A stretch of DNA of 51,263 nucleotides, from positions 1 to 51,263 of the forward strand of contig CAZHBH010000007.1 in NCBI GenBank assembly GCA_964530525.1. The letters are read 5' to 3'. The notes under the pieces are model-generated. The model worked only from the letters and a program-made list of their open reading frames with translations. It was not told the DNA's origin and did no database searches. Shown piece after piece: positions 38,496 to 50,200 of this stretch. This DNA comes from CAYNQN01 sp964530525. Lineage in GTDB: Bacteria; Actinomycetota; Acidimicrobiia; Acidimicrobiales; Acidimicrobilacustridaceae. Numbering within the stretch: the stretch's first letter is position 1; every line of letters begins with the position of its first letter. The position numbers were made by a program, and so were the translations under genes.

Positions 38496-41123
38496 ATGTC
38501 GTCTTCGCCCGAGATCTCCTTCGGCGGGGTCGACCAGCGTCGCGAAGGAGCGTTCGAGGTCGAGCGGACAGGCCTCCTGTCGGTGCTGGCCGAAGGAAGC
38601 CGGAGGAGGATGTCCCTCATCCTCGGACCCTCCGGTTCGGGCAAGTCGGTGCTGGTGCGCCAGTGGATCAGACGCCTGCCCTCCGGTTGCGTGGCCCGGG
38701 TGGCCGTGGATCCGGACGCCAACGACGCCGAGAGCTTCGGCCGCGACCTGGTGCGGGCGGTGTCAGAGGTGCGTCCCGGTTTCGGGGGGGACGTCCTGCG
38801 GCATCTGGCGCTCAGCGGCGAGCGCCTCGGCAGGCCGTTCCTCGAGGCCTTCGTGGACGCCACGATCGATCTGGGGTCCTTCACGGTGGTCGTCGACGAC
38901 CTCCACGAGCTCCCCTGCCTGGTCGCGGAGGAGCTGGGGTGGCTGATCATTCGCACTCCGCCCGACTTCCACCTGGTGGTGGCTACCCGCTCTGAACCCC
39001 CCATGCGCCTAGCTCGGCTGCGCGCCCACGACCAGCTCACCGAGATCAGGGCTTCATCGTTGGCTCTCGACGTGGTCGAGACGGCGAAGCTCGCCGAGCA
39101 CGTGTCGGGACGGCGCCTGACCGTCACCCAGCGCCAGCTCCTTCACGATCGCACCGAGGGTTGGGCGGTGGGCGTCCAGCTGGCCGCCCTCGCCTTGCGG
39201 AGCCGCCCCGACGGTGACGAGTACCTGCGAACCTTCAGCGGGGCTAACCGGGCGGTGGCCGACTACCTGATCGAAGAGGTGGTGCGCCAGCAGCCCGCCG
39301 AGGTGCGCTCGTTCCTGTGGAGCACGTCGGTGCTCGACCGCCTGGATCCGGACCTGTGCGACGAGCTCACCGGCCGAGACGACGCGCACGAGGTGCTGAC
39401 CGAGCTCCAGCGGAGGGAGCTCTTCGTGGTCCCCCTCGAATCCCACCCGGGAAGCTTCCGCTACCACCAGCTCTTCGCAGAGGTCATGCGCCACCAGCTG
39501 AGGGCGCAGGACCGGGCGCTCCACGACGACCTGCTCGTGCGGACTGCACGCTGGCACCTGGGTCGAGGCGAGCTCGCTTCTGGGGTGGAGTGCTTGTTGC
39601 GGGCCGAGCGATGGCACGAGGCTCTCGACATCGTGGGCGCCAACGGCTGGACGCTCTACGAGAGGGGCGAGACCGCTCAGGCCATCAAGTGGCTGGAGTC
39701 GGTGCCCCCCGCAGAGATGCGCCGCCACGGCCAGGCCCGTTTCACGCTGGTGACCCTCTACCGGTTCGCTGGCCGCCCCGACGCCGCCACTGGCCTTCTC
39801 GACGAGCTCCGACGCGAGGTCGAGCCTGGCAGCAGGGCTGCCATGGCCGTGGACGTGCTGTTCGCCACCGGGGTGAGGCAGGACGTGGCTCCCGAGGTGG
39901 CCCTGGTGGGCGCCCAGGCCGCCGTCGATTGGTTCGACTCGGCAGATCGGACCCCCAGCTCCAACCCCCGTGGTCCCTCCGACGACTGGGTGCTGAGCTG
40001 CACGAGGGTGTACGGAGCCGTCGCCCTCACCCGGCTGGGCAGGTTGAACGAGGCACGGGAGTGGCTGTCGGCGGCTCTGCAGGTGGCCGCTCCCCACCGG
40101 CCCTGGAAGGTGCGTGCGCTCGGGTGCCTGGCCCTGGTCGAAGCCGAGGAGGGGAACCTGGAGAAGGCCTACGCGCTGGCCCAGCAGGCGTTCAAGCTGG
40201 ACGCTGAGGCGAACGGCGTGGATCCGATCTCGGTGATCGACGCCCGACTCGCCTCGGGTGTGGTCGCCTACGACCGTGGCGACCTGAGGGCGGCGGCCGA
40301 GGACTTCGGCGAAGCCGAGAGGATGGCGAGGGTGGCCTGCGCCGCCAACACGCTCCCGCTCGCAGTGGTGTGGCAGGCTCGGGTGAGCCTGGCCCTGGGA
40401 GAGCCTCGGACCGGACTCGAACGGCTGGTCCGTTGGCGCCGTGAGGGGAACCCCCAAGCCCCGCTCCACCTGCAGCCGCTCCTGGCGGCGGTGGAGTCGG
40501 CGCTCCTGATGGCCATGCGCGAGCCGGAGAGGGCCAAGCGGGTCCTGGGCCGCGCACCCCACACGACCGACACCTTGGCGGTGGCGGCGCAGTTCGCCGC
40601 TACGCAGGGAGATCGCGGCACGCTGGCCATCGTGGTCGAGCGGTGGCCGGCTGCACCGTCTCGCCGGAGCAGGATCCAGCACCTCGTGTGGCGGGCGGTC
40701 CTGTCGAGCTCGAGGGGCGACGAGGTGGCCACGCGCGAGCACCTCCGCGCGGCCGTGCGCCTGGCCGACGTAGAGGGCCACAGCCGCGTCTTCCTGGACG
40801 CGGGACCCCTGGTCACGGACCTACTGCGCAGCTCGGGAGCGCTTGCGGACGCCTCCTCTCTCGAAGAGCTCAACCTCGCGCTCATGCGGATGGCTGCCGA
40901 GCGCAGCCAGGCCGAAGGCCTGCTGAGCGACCGCGAGCTGGAGGTGGTGACGCAGCTGGACACGCTGCTCAGCAACCAGGAGATCGCCGAGAAGCTCCTG
41001 ATCTCCCACAACACCCTCAAGACCCACATCCGGCGCATCTACCGCAAGCTCGGGGCAGAGAGCCGGCGCGACGCCGTCGCTCGCGCGCAGGGCATGGGCC
41101 TCCTCCCCCACCGGGCGCCATAG
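38496..41123 (+). CDS. LuxR-family regulator of the large ATP-binding (MalT/LAL) type
   Basis: The 875-residue protein has a STAND-type NTPase at the N-terminus with Walker A GPSGSGKS (residues 44-51) and Walker B FTVVVDDLHEL (near 129). A long helical, TPR-like middle with many Ala-rich repeats spans roughly 300-780. The C-terminal LuxR HTH is LLSDRELEVVTQLDTLLSNQEIAEKLLISHNTLKTHIRRIYRKLGAE (about 810-860). Such proteins are ATP- and inducer-dependent activators that oligomerise at promoters with repeated boxes. The TCACCC clusters before its own gene and before the next one are the natural candidates. It stands directly upstream of, and in line with, the giant surface-protein gene. Confidence 0.9.
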   Translation: MSSSPEISFGGVDQRREGAFEVERTGLLSVLAEGSRRRMSLILGPSGSGKSVLVRQWIRRLPSGCVARVAVDPDANDAESFGRDLVRAVSEVRPGFGGDVLRHLALSGERLGRPFLEAFVDATIDLGSFTVVVDDLHELPCLVAEELGWLIIRTPPDFHLVVATRSEPPMRLARLRAHDQLTEIRASSLALDVVETAKLAEHVSGRRLTVTQRQLLHDRTEGWAVGVQLAALALRSRPDGDEYLRTFSGANRAVADYLIEEVVRQQPAEVRSFLWSTSVLDRLDPDLCDELTGRDDAHEVLTELQRRELFVVPLESHPGSFRYHQLFAEVMRHQLRAQDRALHDDLLVRTARWHLGRGELASGVECLLRAERWHEALDIVGANGWTLYERGETAQAIKWLESVPPAEMRRHGQARFTLVTLYRFAGRPDAATGLLDELRREVEPGSRAAMAVDVLFATGVRQDVAPEVALVGAQAAVDWFDSADRTPSSNPRGPSDDWVLSCTRVYGAVALTRLGRLNEAREWLSAALQVAAPHRPWKVRALGCLALVEAEEGNLEKAYALAQQAFKLDAEANGVDPISVIDARLASGVVAYDRGDLRAAAEDFGEAERMARVACAANTLPLAVVWQARVSLALGEPRTGLERLVRWRREGNPQAPLHLQPLLAAVESALLMAMREPERAKRVLGRAPHTTDTLAVAAQFAATQGDRGTLAIVVERWPAAPSRRSRIQHLVWRAVLSSSRGDEVATREHLRAAVRLADVEGHSRVFLDAGPLVTDLLRSSGALADASSLEELNLALMRMAAERSQAEGLLSDRELEVVTQLDTLLSNQEIAEKLLISHNTLKTHIRRIYRKLGAESRRDAVARAQGMGLLPHRAP

Positions 41124-41124
41124 G

Positions 41125-41218
41125 TCACACCGGTATCACCCCTCACCCATCACCCCAACGGGGTGAAAGAGGGGCCCCGTGAAGGTTCGGCGAACTGAGC
41201 CGTCGTTACCTTCCGGCC
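41125..41218 (+). promoter_or_regulatory. TCACCC-box cluster and promoter of the giant DUF11 gene
   Basis: TCACCC boxes start at 41136, 41143 and 41150, exactly 7 bases apart. The last forms the perfect inverted repeat TCACCCC-AAC-GGGGTGA (41150-41166). TCACAC at 41125 is a weaker relative. TACCTT (41207-41212) is a TAnnnT -10 element seven bases before the ATG at 41220, within TACCTTCCGGCC. No ribosome site or -35 is seen. The inverted repeat could also act as the hairpin that ends the LuxR transcript. Confidence 0.55.
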
Positions 41219-41219
41219 C

Positions 41220-44200
41220 ATGCGACAAAAAGCATCTCCGCGCGCGCGCGTCCTGCTGGTCATCTTCGGTCTCCTGGCGGCGACCGTCGTCGTGTTCCAG
41301 GCCCCGAGCCTCGTGAGCGCCGAGGGATCCCCCAACATCACCCTCGACAAGGACATGCCCTCGGAGGTCCTCTACGGAGAGGACGTGACGGCCACGTTGT
41401 CCGCGTTCAACCCCAACGCCCTCGGAGGGCAGTGGGGCTACAACCTCTCGTTCCGGGACGTGCTGCCGGAGGGGATCACGTACATCCCCGGCTCCACCGG
41501 GCCCGAGGACGTCGAGGAGCCCACCGTGCTGGTCGACCAGCCGCTTGAGGGCCAGACCACGCTGATCTGGTCGAACGTGGCCGACCTGGCGCCCCAGAAC
41601 ACCTTCGAGATCTCGTACTCGTTCAGCTACGCCACGCCGGCCGGCCCTCCCTACGACTGCGAGGAGGAAGGGATCCGTTGCGTCGGGTCCACCATCCAGA
41701 ACGACGGCTGGGCCTTCGTGAACACGAACCCCCGGTTCGTCCCCGACTTCGACCCCGTCACGGGTGAGCCCGTGCCCGCCGTCACCGATCCCGTGGACCC
41801 GGGGAGCTACACGGGCTGGGCAGACGACTCGGCAAGCACGACGCTGGCACCCTTCGTGATCGAGAAGGGCGAGGGCAACGCCGAGGGCGAGATCCTCCGG
41901 GGCGTCCACGACCACTACACGACCTACACGGTCACCGTGCGCAACAACGAGATCGCTCCCACGGAGGGCTTCACCGTCGACGACTGGCTCCCAGCGGGCC
42001 TCGAGTTCCTCGGATGCGGCCTCGAGGACAACACCACCGACGCCCCCACCAACCCGGGCTCGCCCGAGGAGTACCCCGGTGCACCTCTGCTGAGCGCCAC
42101 CACGAGCCCCGCCGGGGATTGCTACGCCCCCAGCCTGGTGGAGACGGTCGAGACCGACCCGGACGGTTCGGGGCCCATGCCCTTCGCGGTCTACACCCAC
42201 GTGCAGTGGGGCGCGCCGGCCATCGAGGACCTGGCGCCGGGCGAAGAGTTCACGATGCAGTACCGGGCGGGGATACCGATCCGCGAGAACACGCTCACCT
42301 GGACGGGCGGCGTACCAGCCCCGGGCAGCGGCGACCAGGCTTCGAACCTCGACAACAACTCCGGTGCCGAGACGACCGACGAGCAGCAGCTGACCAACTA
42401 CGCGCGCGCCGAGGGCGAGTACACGGGCCCCCGCACGCCCGACTCGGTCAACCCCATGTCCGACTCGACCACCCTCACCCGCACCGCCGAGGACCTCTCG
42501 ATCCACAAGTCGGTGAACCCCACCGGCATCCAGCAGAACGAGATCGTCTGGTGGACGCTGTTCGTGGAGGTCTCGGAGTACCGCTACGTGGACGGCATGG
42601 TGATCACGGACACCCTCCCGAACGGCCTCTGCCCGCTCCAGGAGGGCCACCAGTTCGATCCCGGCGACCCCACGGAGTGCAACGCCGCGCCCGGGTCCGG
42701 CTACTCGCCCAGCACCCCGTACAGCACGACGAACCCGCCGCTGGAGAACGCCGACGGGACCTGGACCATCACGTTCGACCCCTCCAGCCCGAGCCCGGAG
42801 CTCGCCCAGACCGGCCCCAACGGGTCGTTCACCATCACGTACCCCACGCAGGTGCGGGCGTACTACCAGCAGGACGGGCAGAGCACGACGCCCGTCGTCG
42901 GACGTGACGGCTGGGAGAACCAGGTGGACATCGAGGGCCTCGCCTCGGTCATCTGCGCCCCTGCACCGGTCGAGGGCCCCATCTGCCAACCCGGCGACAT
43001 CCCGATCGCCCACGACGGGCCCGACAGCGAGCAGATCTACGACGGCTCGGGTGCGGGTCAGTCGGCGAGCTACGCAGCCATCGGGAAGTGGATCGGGGAA
43101 CCCGTCGCAGGTCTGTGCGACGACAACGTGACCTGGGTCGACTCCGCGACGGATCCGCTGCAGTTCGGGCCGGGGGACCGCATCTGCTACCGCCTCTTCG
43201 TGCAGTTCCCCAGCCAGCTGCACACCCGCGACGCGGTCGTGACGGACTTCATCCCGCCCAACACCGAGTTCGATGTCGGCACGCCCGTGACCGAGCTGAC
43301 GGGACCGCCGACCAACAACGTCACCTGCGACGGGAGCCCCTGCACGAGCCCCGACGTCGACGGTCCGGAGATCACCTGGGAGCTCGGCGACGTCGAGATC
43401 GACGGGAACCTGTACGTCGATCCCGGTGCGGTCTTCAACGTCGCCTTCGCAGTGATAGCCCTCGACGACCCGGCGGAGAACAACAACTTCGACATCATCC
43501 AGAACCTCATGAAGTTCTCGGCCCTGAACACGGCCGGCTCCGCCATCCCGCTGCGCTCCGACGTGAACTACGAGCTGACGAAGCCAGAGATGACCCTTGC
43601 CAAGTCGAACGACTCCGCAGGTCCCCAGCGCCAGGGCGACGAGGTCGAGTACACGATCACCGTCACCAACGAGGGCGGCTACGAGGCGGTGAACACCGAG
43701 ATCTGGGACCTCCTGCCTCCCCAGGTGGGTTGCGAGGACGTCGTGTCCATCTCGGACGGCGGGACGTGCGTGCCCGGAGGCGATCCGGGGGGATCGGACC
43801 CCGGTGACGGCGGTCGGATCGTGTGGACGCTCGCCGGCCCGATCGCCCCGCTGGAAGACGCCCCGGCCAACACCGACGACGTCTCGTTCACCGTCGTCGT
43901 CCCCGACGGGAGCACCTACTACGACCCCGGCACCGACTCGATCCCCGTCCCTGCGGCCGCAGCAGGCGACACCTTCGTCAACCACGCCGGCATACGGCAG
44001 TACGAGTCCGACACGAACATCGTGGGCGACCCGAACGTCGTCTACATCCCGCTCGACAACGTCGACCCCACCCAGGAGCCGGATGCCAACGCCCCCGCCG
44101 CCGACGACGACAGCTCGTTCGACGTCGTAGGTGCCACCCTGGCCAAGGCGCAGACCACGCTGACCACGCAGCCGGGCAACGACCAGCTAATCCAGGCGAC

Positions 44201-47200
44201 CATCGGCGAGACCGTGGAGTACACGGTGACCCTCACGGTGCCGGCCGGCACGACGGTCTACGACGCATCCGTCAACGACAACATCAACGGCCGACTGACC
44301 TACGTGGCCGGATCGGGGACCGTCGAGCTCCCGGACGGCAGCGACCACCCGGCGGGGTCGGTGCCTCCTGGCTTCTCGTTCCCCGACTCCAACCCGATCA
44401 CCTTCTCCATCGACGAGTACCAGAACGCGACGGCATCTCCAGAGACGTTCGTGGTGACGTTCCGGGCCACCGTGGACGACGAGGGGACGAACACCAGGAC
44501 CTCGTCGAACATCTCCAACCAGGCGAACTTCACCTCCGAGGGCTCGGTCGGCGGCTCGGTGCCCACCGTGAACAGCAACAGCACGAGCCTCCAGATCGTC
44601 GAGCCGAACGTCGCGATCGCCAAGTCCAACGACGCACCCGGCTCGGGCGTGCAGGGTGGCGACGTAGTGGGCTACACGGTCACGGTCACGAACCCCTCCG
44701 GACCGCCCTCGCGGGTCTCCACCGCCAACGACCTGGTTGTCACCGACACCCTTCCGCCGGGCCTCACAGCGTCCGACCCAACCAACGTGGAGATCAACGG
44801 GGTGCCTGCCACGGACGGCGTCGAGTACACCTACGACCCGGTCGACCAGGAGATCACCGTCCCGTGGACCACCCTGAACCCGGGCGCCTCACTGACGATC
44901 ACCTATGACGTGACGGTCGACGACGCGGTCGTCGCCGGAACGCCGTACACCAACGAAGCGGTCCTCGAAGCCACCTCGATGCCCGCAGGCGATCCGCAGG
45001 GGACCGAGCGGACCTACGACGACGACACCAGCAGCGACGTGAACATCGTCGATCCCCCGGTGGGCAAGGTGGTCGACCCGACCTCGGCCACCATCGGGGA
45101 GGACGTCGAGTACACGCTCACGTTCACCGTGCCCGGCAACGTCGTGCTCAACGACATGACGGTCGTCGACGACATGCCCGACGGCCTCTCCTTCCAGGGC
45201 TACGGGACCTGCGATGACGGAGGCACGAACGACGACCTCTGCGACGCCCTGGCGCTGCTCGGCCCCAACGGAAACACGCCGCTGGCCGGCCAGACCCGTC
45301 TGGGGTGGTTCTTCGACGAGGTGGGGCCCGAGTCCGCCGACCGGGTCCTCACCCTCACCTACACCGCTCGGGTCCTCCCCGAGTACTTCGACGACGACGA
45401 GGTGGTCGCCGGTGACGTGCTGACGAACGCCGCCGCGCTCTACTGGAACACCACCGACAAGATCGATCCTCCCCTCGATCCCGGGGACCCGGTGCCGGAT
45501 CCCGCCTTCTTCGACGTGTCCACGGCGCAGGTCGAGGCCGACCTGACCATCGTCGAGCCGGACCTGTCCATCTCGAAGCTGGTCGAGGACATGGACGGCG
45601 ACCTCGTCGACGAGGCAACCCTCGACGTGGCGATGCCGCTCGACTACCAGGTGACCGTGAGCAACGGCTCAGGACCGGACGGGTCCGACGCCTTCGACAT
45701 CGTCGTGGTCGACCAGGTGCCGCTCGGCCTCGAGAACATCGCCCCGGGCGACGGGGGGATCTGGGACCCGGTCGCTCGCACCATCACCTGGACGCCGGCC
45801 ACCACCCCCGCGCTGGAGGGACCCCTCGCCCCCGGCGCCGAGATCGCGCTGTCGTACTCCGCAAGCTTCCCCGACTCGACGACCATGGGCTCGGCCACCC
45901 AGTTCGTGAACACCGTCGAGATCGCCGAGTACTGGGGTGTCGACGGCGGCGCCGGCGACCCTGCGCGCTACCGCGGGTACAGCGGGCCGGACGACTCCGC
46001 CACGGTCAACCCGGCGTTCCCCGAGCCGAGCGTGGTGAAGAGCCACACGGGCAACGCGACGATGGGCCTGCCGTTCACCTGGACCATCGAGATGTCGAAC
46101 GACTCTCCGATCGCCTGCCTCTGCGAGCCTTCGGTGGTAGACGAGCTCCCAGCTGGTTGGACCTACGTCCCGGGATCCACGCAGGTCACCTGGGGTGACG
46201 ACGATCCCCGCACACCTGACGACCCGGTGATCGTCGGCCAGTTCCTCACCTGGGACTCGACAGCGCTCGACGTGCCCTTCCTGGACCCGGACGACGGAGT
46301 CGACGACCTCTTCCACCTCACCCTCACCTTCCAGGCCACACCTGGCTGGGATGCGCGCCTGGGCAACGCCAACTTCGCCGTCGTCGACAACTTCGTCGAC
46401 GTGTTCGGCGAGGACGAGCAGGGCAACTCCGGCAACGCCGACGGCACCTACACCGCCGGTGACGTGGACGACACCGGTCTCGAAGGCGCCGAGATCGGTG
46501 ACCTCGTCTACAACGACGTCAACGGTGATGGCGCCTGGCAACCCGGCGAGCCGGGCATCCCCGATGTGGACCTCCAGCTCGAGTGGTGGGACGGCGACTC
46601 GTGGGAGGTGATCGACACCACGACGACCGACTTCAACGGCGCCTACTTCTTCGGCCTCCTCATGCCAGGCGACTACCAGGTGACCGTCACGGACTACGAC
46701 GTCACCCAGTGGTTGCCGACCACGCCGCTGACGCACGAGGTCGACGACCTCGCCGCAGGAGCTTCCTACCTCGACGCCGACTTCGGCTTCAGCTCGGCGG
46801 ACCTCGAGATCACCAAGGACCTCGGCGGGATGTTCTACGCGGGTCAGGTCGGCACGTTCACGATCGACGTCCACAACATCGGGCCGTCCAACTCGATCGG
46901 GACGGTGGACTTCCCGATCAGGGTGGCCGACGTCGTCGTCCCGGAGCTGGTGGTCACGGGCGTCGCCGGCGCCGGGTGGGACTGCTCGGCGACAGCGGGA
47001 CAGGCCGTCGATTGCTCGTATGTCGGGTCGATCGCCGTGGGGGCTTCAGCGCCGCTGATCACCATCACGGTGCAGATCGCCGACGACGCCGATCTGACCA
47101 GCCCATACGTCAACGAAGCGGTGGTGCAGCCCGGAGAGACCTTCGACCCCGACCTCGCGAACAACACCGACGACGTCGACGTCGAGGTGCTCCCGGCAGC

Positions 47201-50200
47201 CGACCTGACGATCCTCAAGGTGCACAGCGACGAGTTCGTCGTCGGCTTCGAGGCGGACTACTCGATCACCGTCACCAACCTCGGGCCCAGCTCCAGCACC
47301 GGTACCGGCGGTGACCCGATCACCGTGACCGACACGCTGCCCAACGGCCTCACCCCCACGGGTGCCGACGGCGGAGCCGACTGGGACTGCGACGTGGCCG
47401 GCCAGGACGTCACGTGCACCTTCGAGGGCTCGCTCGCCGCGGGCGACTCGCTGGAGGAGATCACGGTCACGGTCTTCGTGGGCGTACCGGCTGAGGGCGG
47501 CGTGACGAACACCGCGGTGGTCGCGCCCGGAGAGACCCACGACCCCGATCTCGACAACAACGACTCGGAGGACCCGACCGACATCACGCCGGCCGCCGAC
47601 CTCTCCATCGTCAAGGACATCGCCGGCCCGTTCTACGCGGGCGAGGATGGCGAGTACACACTCCTCGTCACCAACAACGGCCTGTCGGTCTCGGAGGGGA
47701 CGCCGCTCGAACCGATCGTCGTGACCGACACGCTGCCGACCCACCTGGTGCCGACCGCGGCCGAAGGCGGCGCCTGGGACTGCGTGATCGCAGGGCAGCT
47801 CGTCACCTGTGAGCTCGGCCAGGACATCGCGGCCAGCACCTCCGCCGACCTCATCACCATCACGGTCGCCATCCCCGACAACGCCGACCAGATCAACGGC
47901 GGCTGGTTCACCAACTCGGCCACGGTCACCCCCGAGCTGACGCTCGACCCGAACTTCACCAACAACACCGACGACGTCATGGTCCACGTCGACCCCGCTG
48001 CCGACCTGGAGATCGTGAAGGACCTCGGACCCGGTGAGTGGCACGCGGGCGGCAGCGGCACGTTCACCCTCACGGTCACCAACAACGGCCCGTCGAACTC
48101 GGCGAGCCCGGTGGGGAACCGCATCACCGTCACCGACACGATCCCGGCCGGCCTCTCGCCCACCGGCGTCTCGGCCGCCGCACCTTGGTCGTGCGGCATC
48201 GCCGGCCAGGTCGTGAGCTGCACCCTCAACAGCGCTCTGGGTGCGGGATTCCAGGCGCCCGTGATCACGATCACCGTCGACATCTCCGACGACGCGAACA
48301 CCCTCGGCACGATCGTCAACCCAGCTCACGTCGAGCCGGGCGCGACGCACGATCCAAACCCCGCCAACAACGACGACACCGCCTCGGTGGACGTCGACCC
48401 GTCGGCCGACCTGGTCCTCACCAAGGGCGCCCCGGGCGACTGGCTCGCCGGTCAGCCCGGCACGTTCACCATCGACGTCGTGAACGACGGACCGTCTGAC
48501 TCCGAGGGGACCCTGGCCGAGCCCATCCGGGTGACCGACACGGTGCCTGCCCAGCTCGTGGTGCAGGGCGCCTCGGGCTCAGGGTGGGACTGCACGGCTA
48601 CGGCAGGCCAGAACGTGGTCTGCGACTTCGTGGGAACGGTCGGAGCCGGCGACCCGATGCCACAGATCACCGTGGACGTCCTGGTTGCCGACAACGGCGA
48701 TGAGGTCAACGGGGGTTCCTACACCAACACCGCAACGGTGGCTCCTGGCGAGACCTTCGATCCCGACACCGCCAACAACACCGACGACGTCACCGTCCAG
48801 GTCCTCCCGGCGGCCGACCTGCGGATCGTCAAGTCGGCGTCGGGTGTGTGGTACGCCGGCGGCACCGGCATCTACCACCTCGATGTCCACAACGACGGCC
48901 CGTCCGACTCGGTGGGCACGATCGGTGACCCGATCACCGTCACGGACACCCTGCCCTCCGAGCTCGACCCGCTCTTCGTCTCGGGAGGGGCTTGGGCGTG
49001 CAACATCGTCGGCCAGGATGTGACCTGCACCCTCGCCGGCGTGCTGGCTGCGCACACGTCGGCACCGACGATCTCCATCGGCGTCGTCATATCGGACGAC
49101 GCCGACACGGCCGGGACCATCACCAACACCGGACAGGTCGAGCCCGGCGTCACCACCGACCCGAACCCGCTGAACAACGAGGACTCCGCCGACGTCTTGG
49201 TCGAGCCTTCGGCCGACCTGACCATCGCCAAGACCGTCGACGAAGCGGACCTCTACTCCGGCGAGACGGCCACGTTCCGCCTCGAGGTGACCAACCTCGG
49301 TCCCTCGGCCAGCGTGGGCTCCGTCTCCGAGCCGATCACCGTCATCGACAGCCTCCCGGGCGATCTGATCGTGGTGAGCATCGACGGGGGGCCCGAGTGG
49401 GATTGCGATCTGCTCGGGGCCTGCTACTGGGAAGGCACCCTGGACCCGGGCGACTCGCTACCTGAGATCGTCGTCACGGCTGTCGTCGCCGGCGATGCCT
49501 CCGAGGATCCGGAGGGCATCACCAACTTCGCCGACGTCTTCGCAGGCGAGACCTACGACCCCGACTACAGCAACAACCAGTCTGAGGCCACGGTCTACGT
49601 GACCCACTCGGCCGACCTGGAGCTGGTGAAGCTCGTGAACGGCGTCGACACTGCGACCCTCGACGCCGGGGCGACCGCCACGTACGCGATCGACGTGACC
49701 AACAACGGACCTTCGGCCGACCCGGGCCCGATCACGGTCGTCGACGAGCTTCCGGACGGGGTCACCTTCGTGAACTTGGGGACGACGGACGCAGCGTGGG
49801 CCTGCGACACCTCCGCCCTCCCGGAGATCACGTGTGAGATCGACGGCCCGCTGGGCGCTTCCGGCGCGCTTCCCGAGATCCAGATCGTCGTCACCGTCGA
49901 CGGTGACGCCCCCTTGGGCTCTCCCGGCCTCGAGAACACCGCCACGGTGAGCTCGCCCACCCACGACCCCGACCCGTCGAACAACACCGACGAGGCGTTC
50001 ATCGAGGTCGCCAGGTACGTCGCCGACCTCACCGTCTCCAAGAGCCACACCGGCGACTTCGTGGTCGGCTCCTCGGGGACCTACACCATCACCGTCACCA
50101 ACCTGGGCCCGAGCGCCAGCGAGCCCGGTGACGACCTGATCACCGTCGCCGACCTGGTGCCGTTTGGCCTCAGGGTCACCTCCGTGGATGCCGATGCGAG

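Noticed and set aside
39054..40781. 575-codon open frame on the - strand opposite the LuxR regulator
   Set aside because: It is a shadow of the LuxR gene, with no domain and no ribosome site.
41238..41251. Short run of alternating CG near the start of the giant gene as a possible Z-DNA or slippage site
   Set aside because: The run is short, falls inside codons of the signal peptide (Pro-Arg-Ala-Arg), and the frame continues normally.
41136..43985. 949-codon open frame on the - strand opposite the giant DUF11 gene
   Set aside because: It is a shadow frame caused by the strong third-position GC bias. The product is low-complexity Val/Gly/Arg/His-rich with no domain, while the + strand frame encodes clear DUF11 modules.
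46583..47314. Out-of-phase + strand frames within the DUF11 array (for example 42014-42907, 43088-43807, 43823-44908, 46583-47314)
   Set aside because: They are Arg-rich frame-shifted readings of the repeat array. The phase starting at 41220 is open without interruption through all of them.
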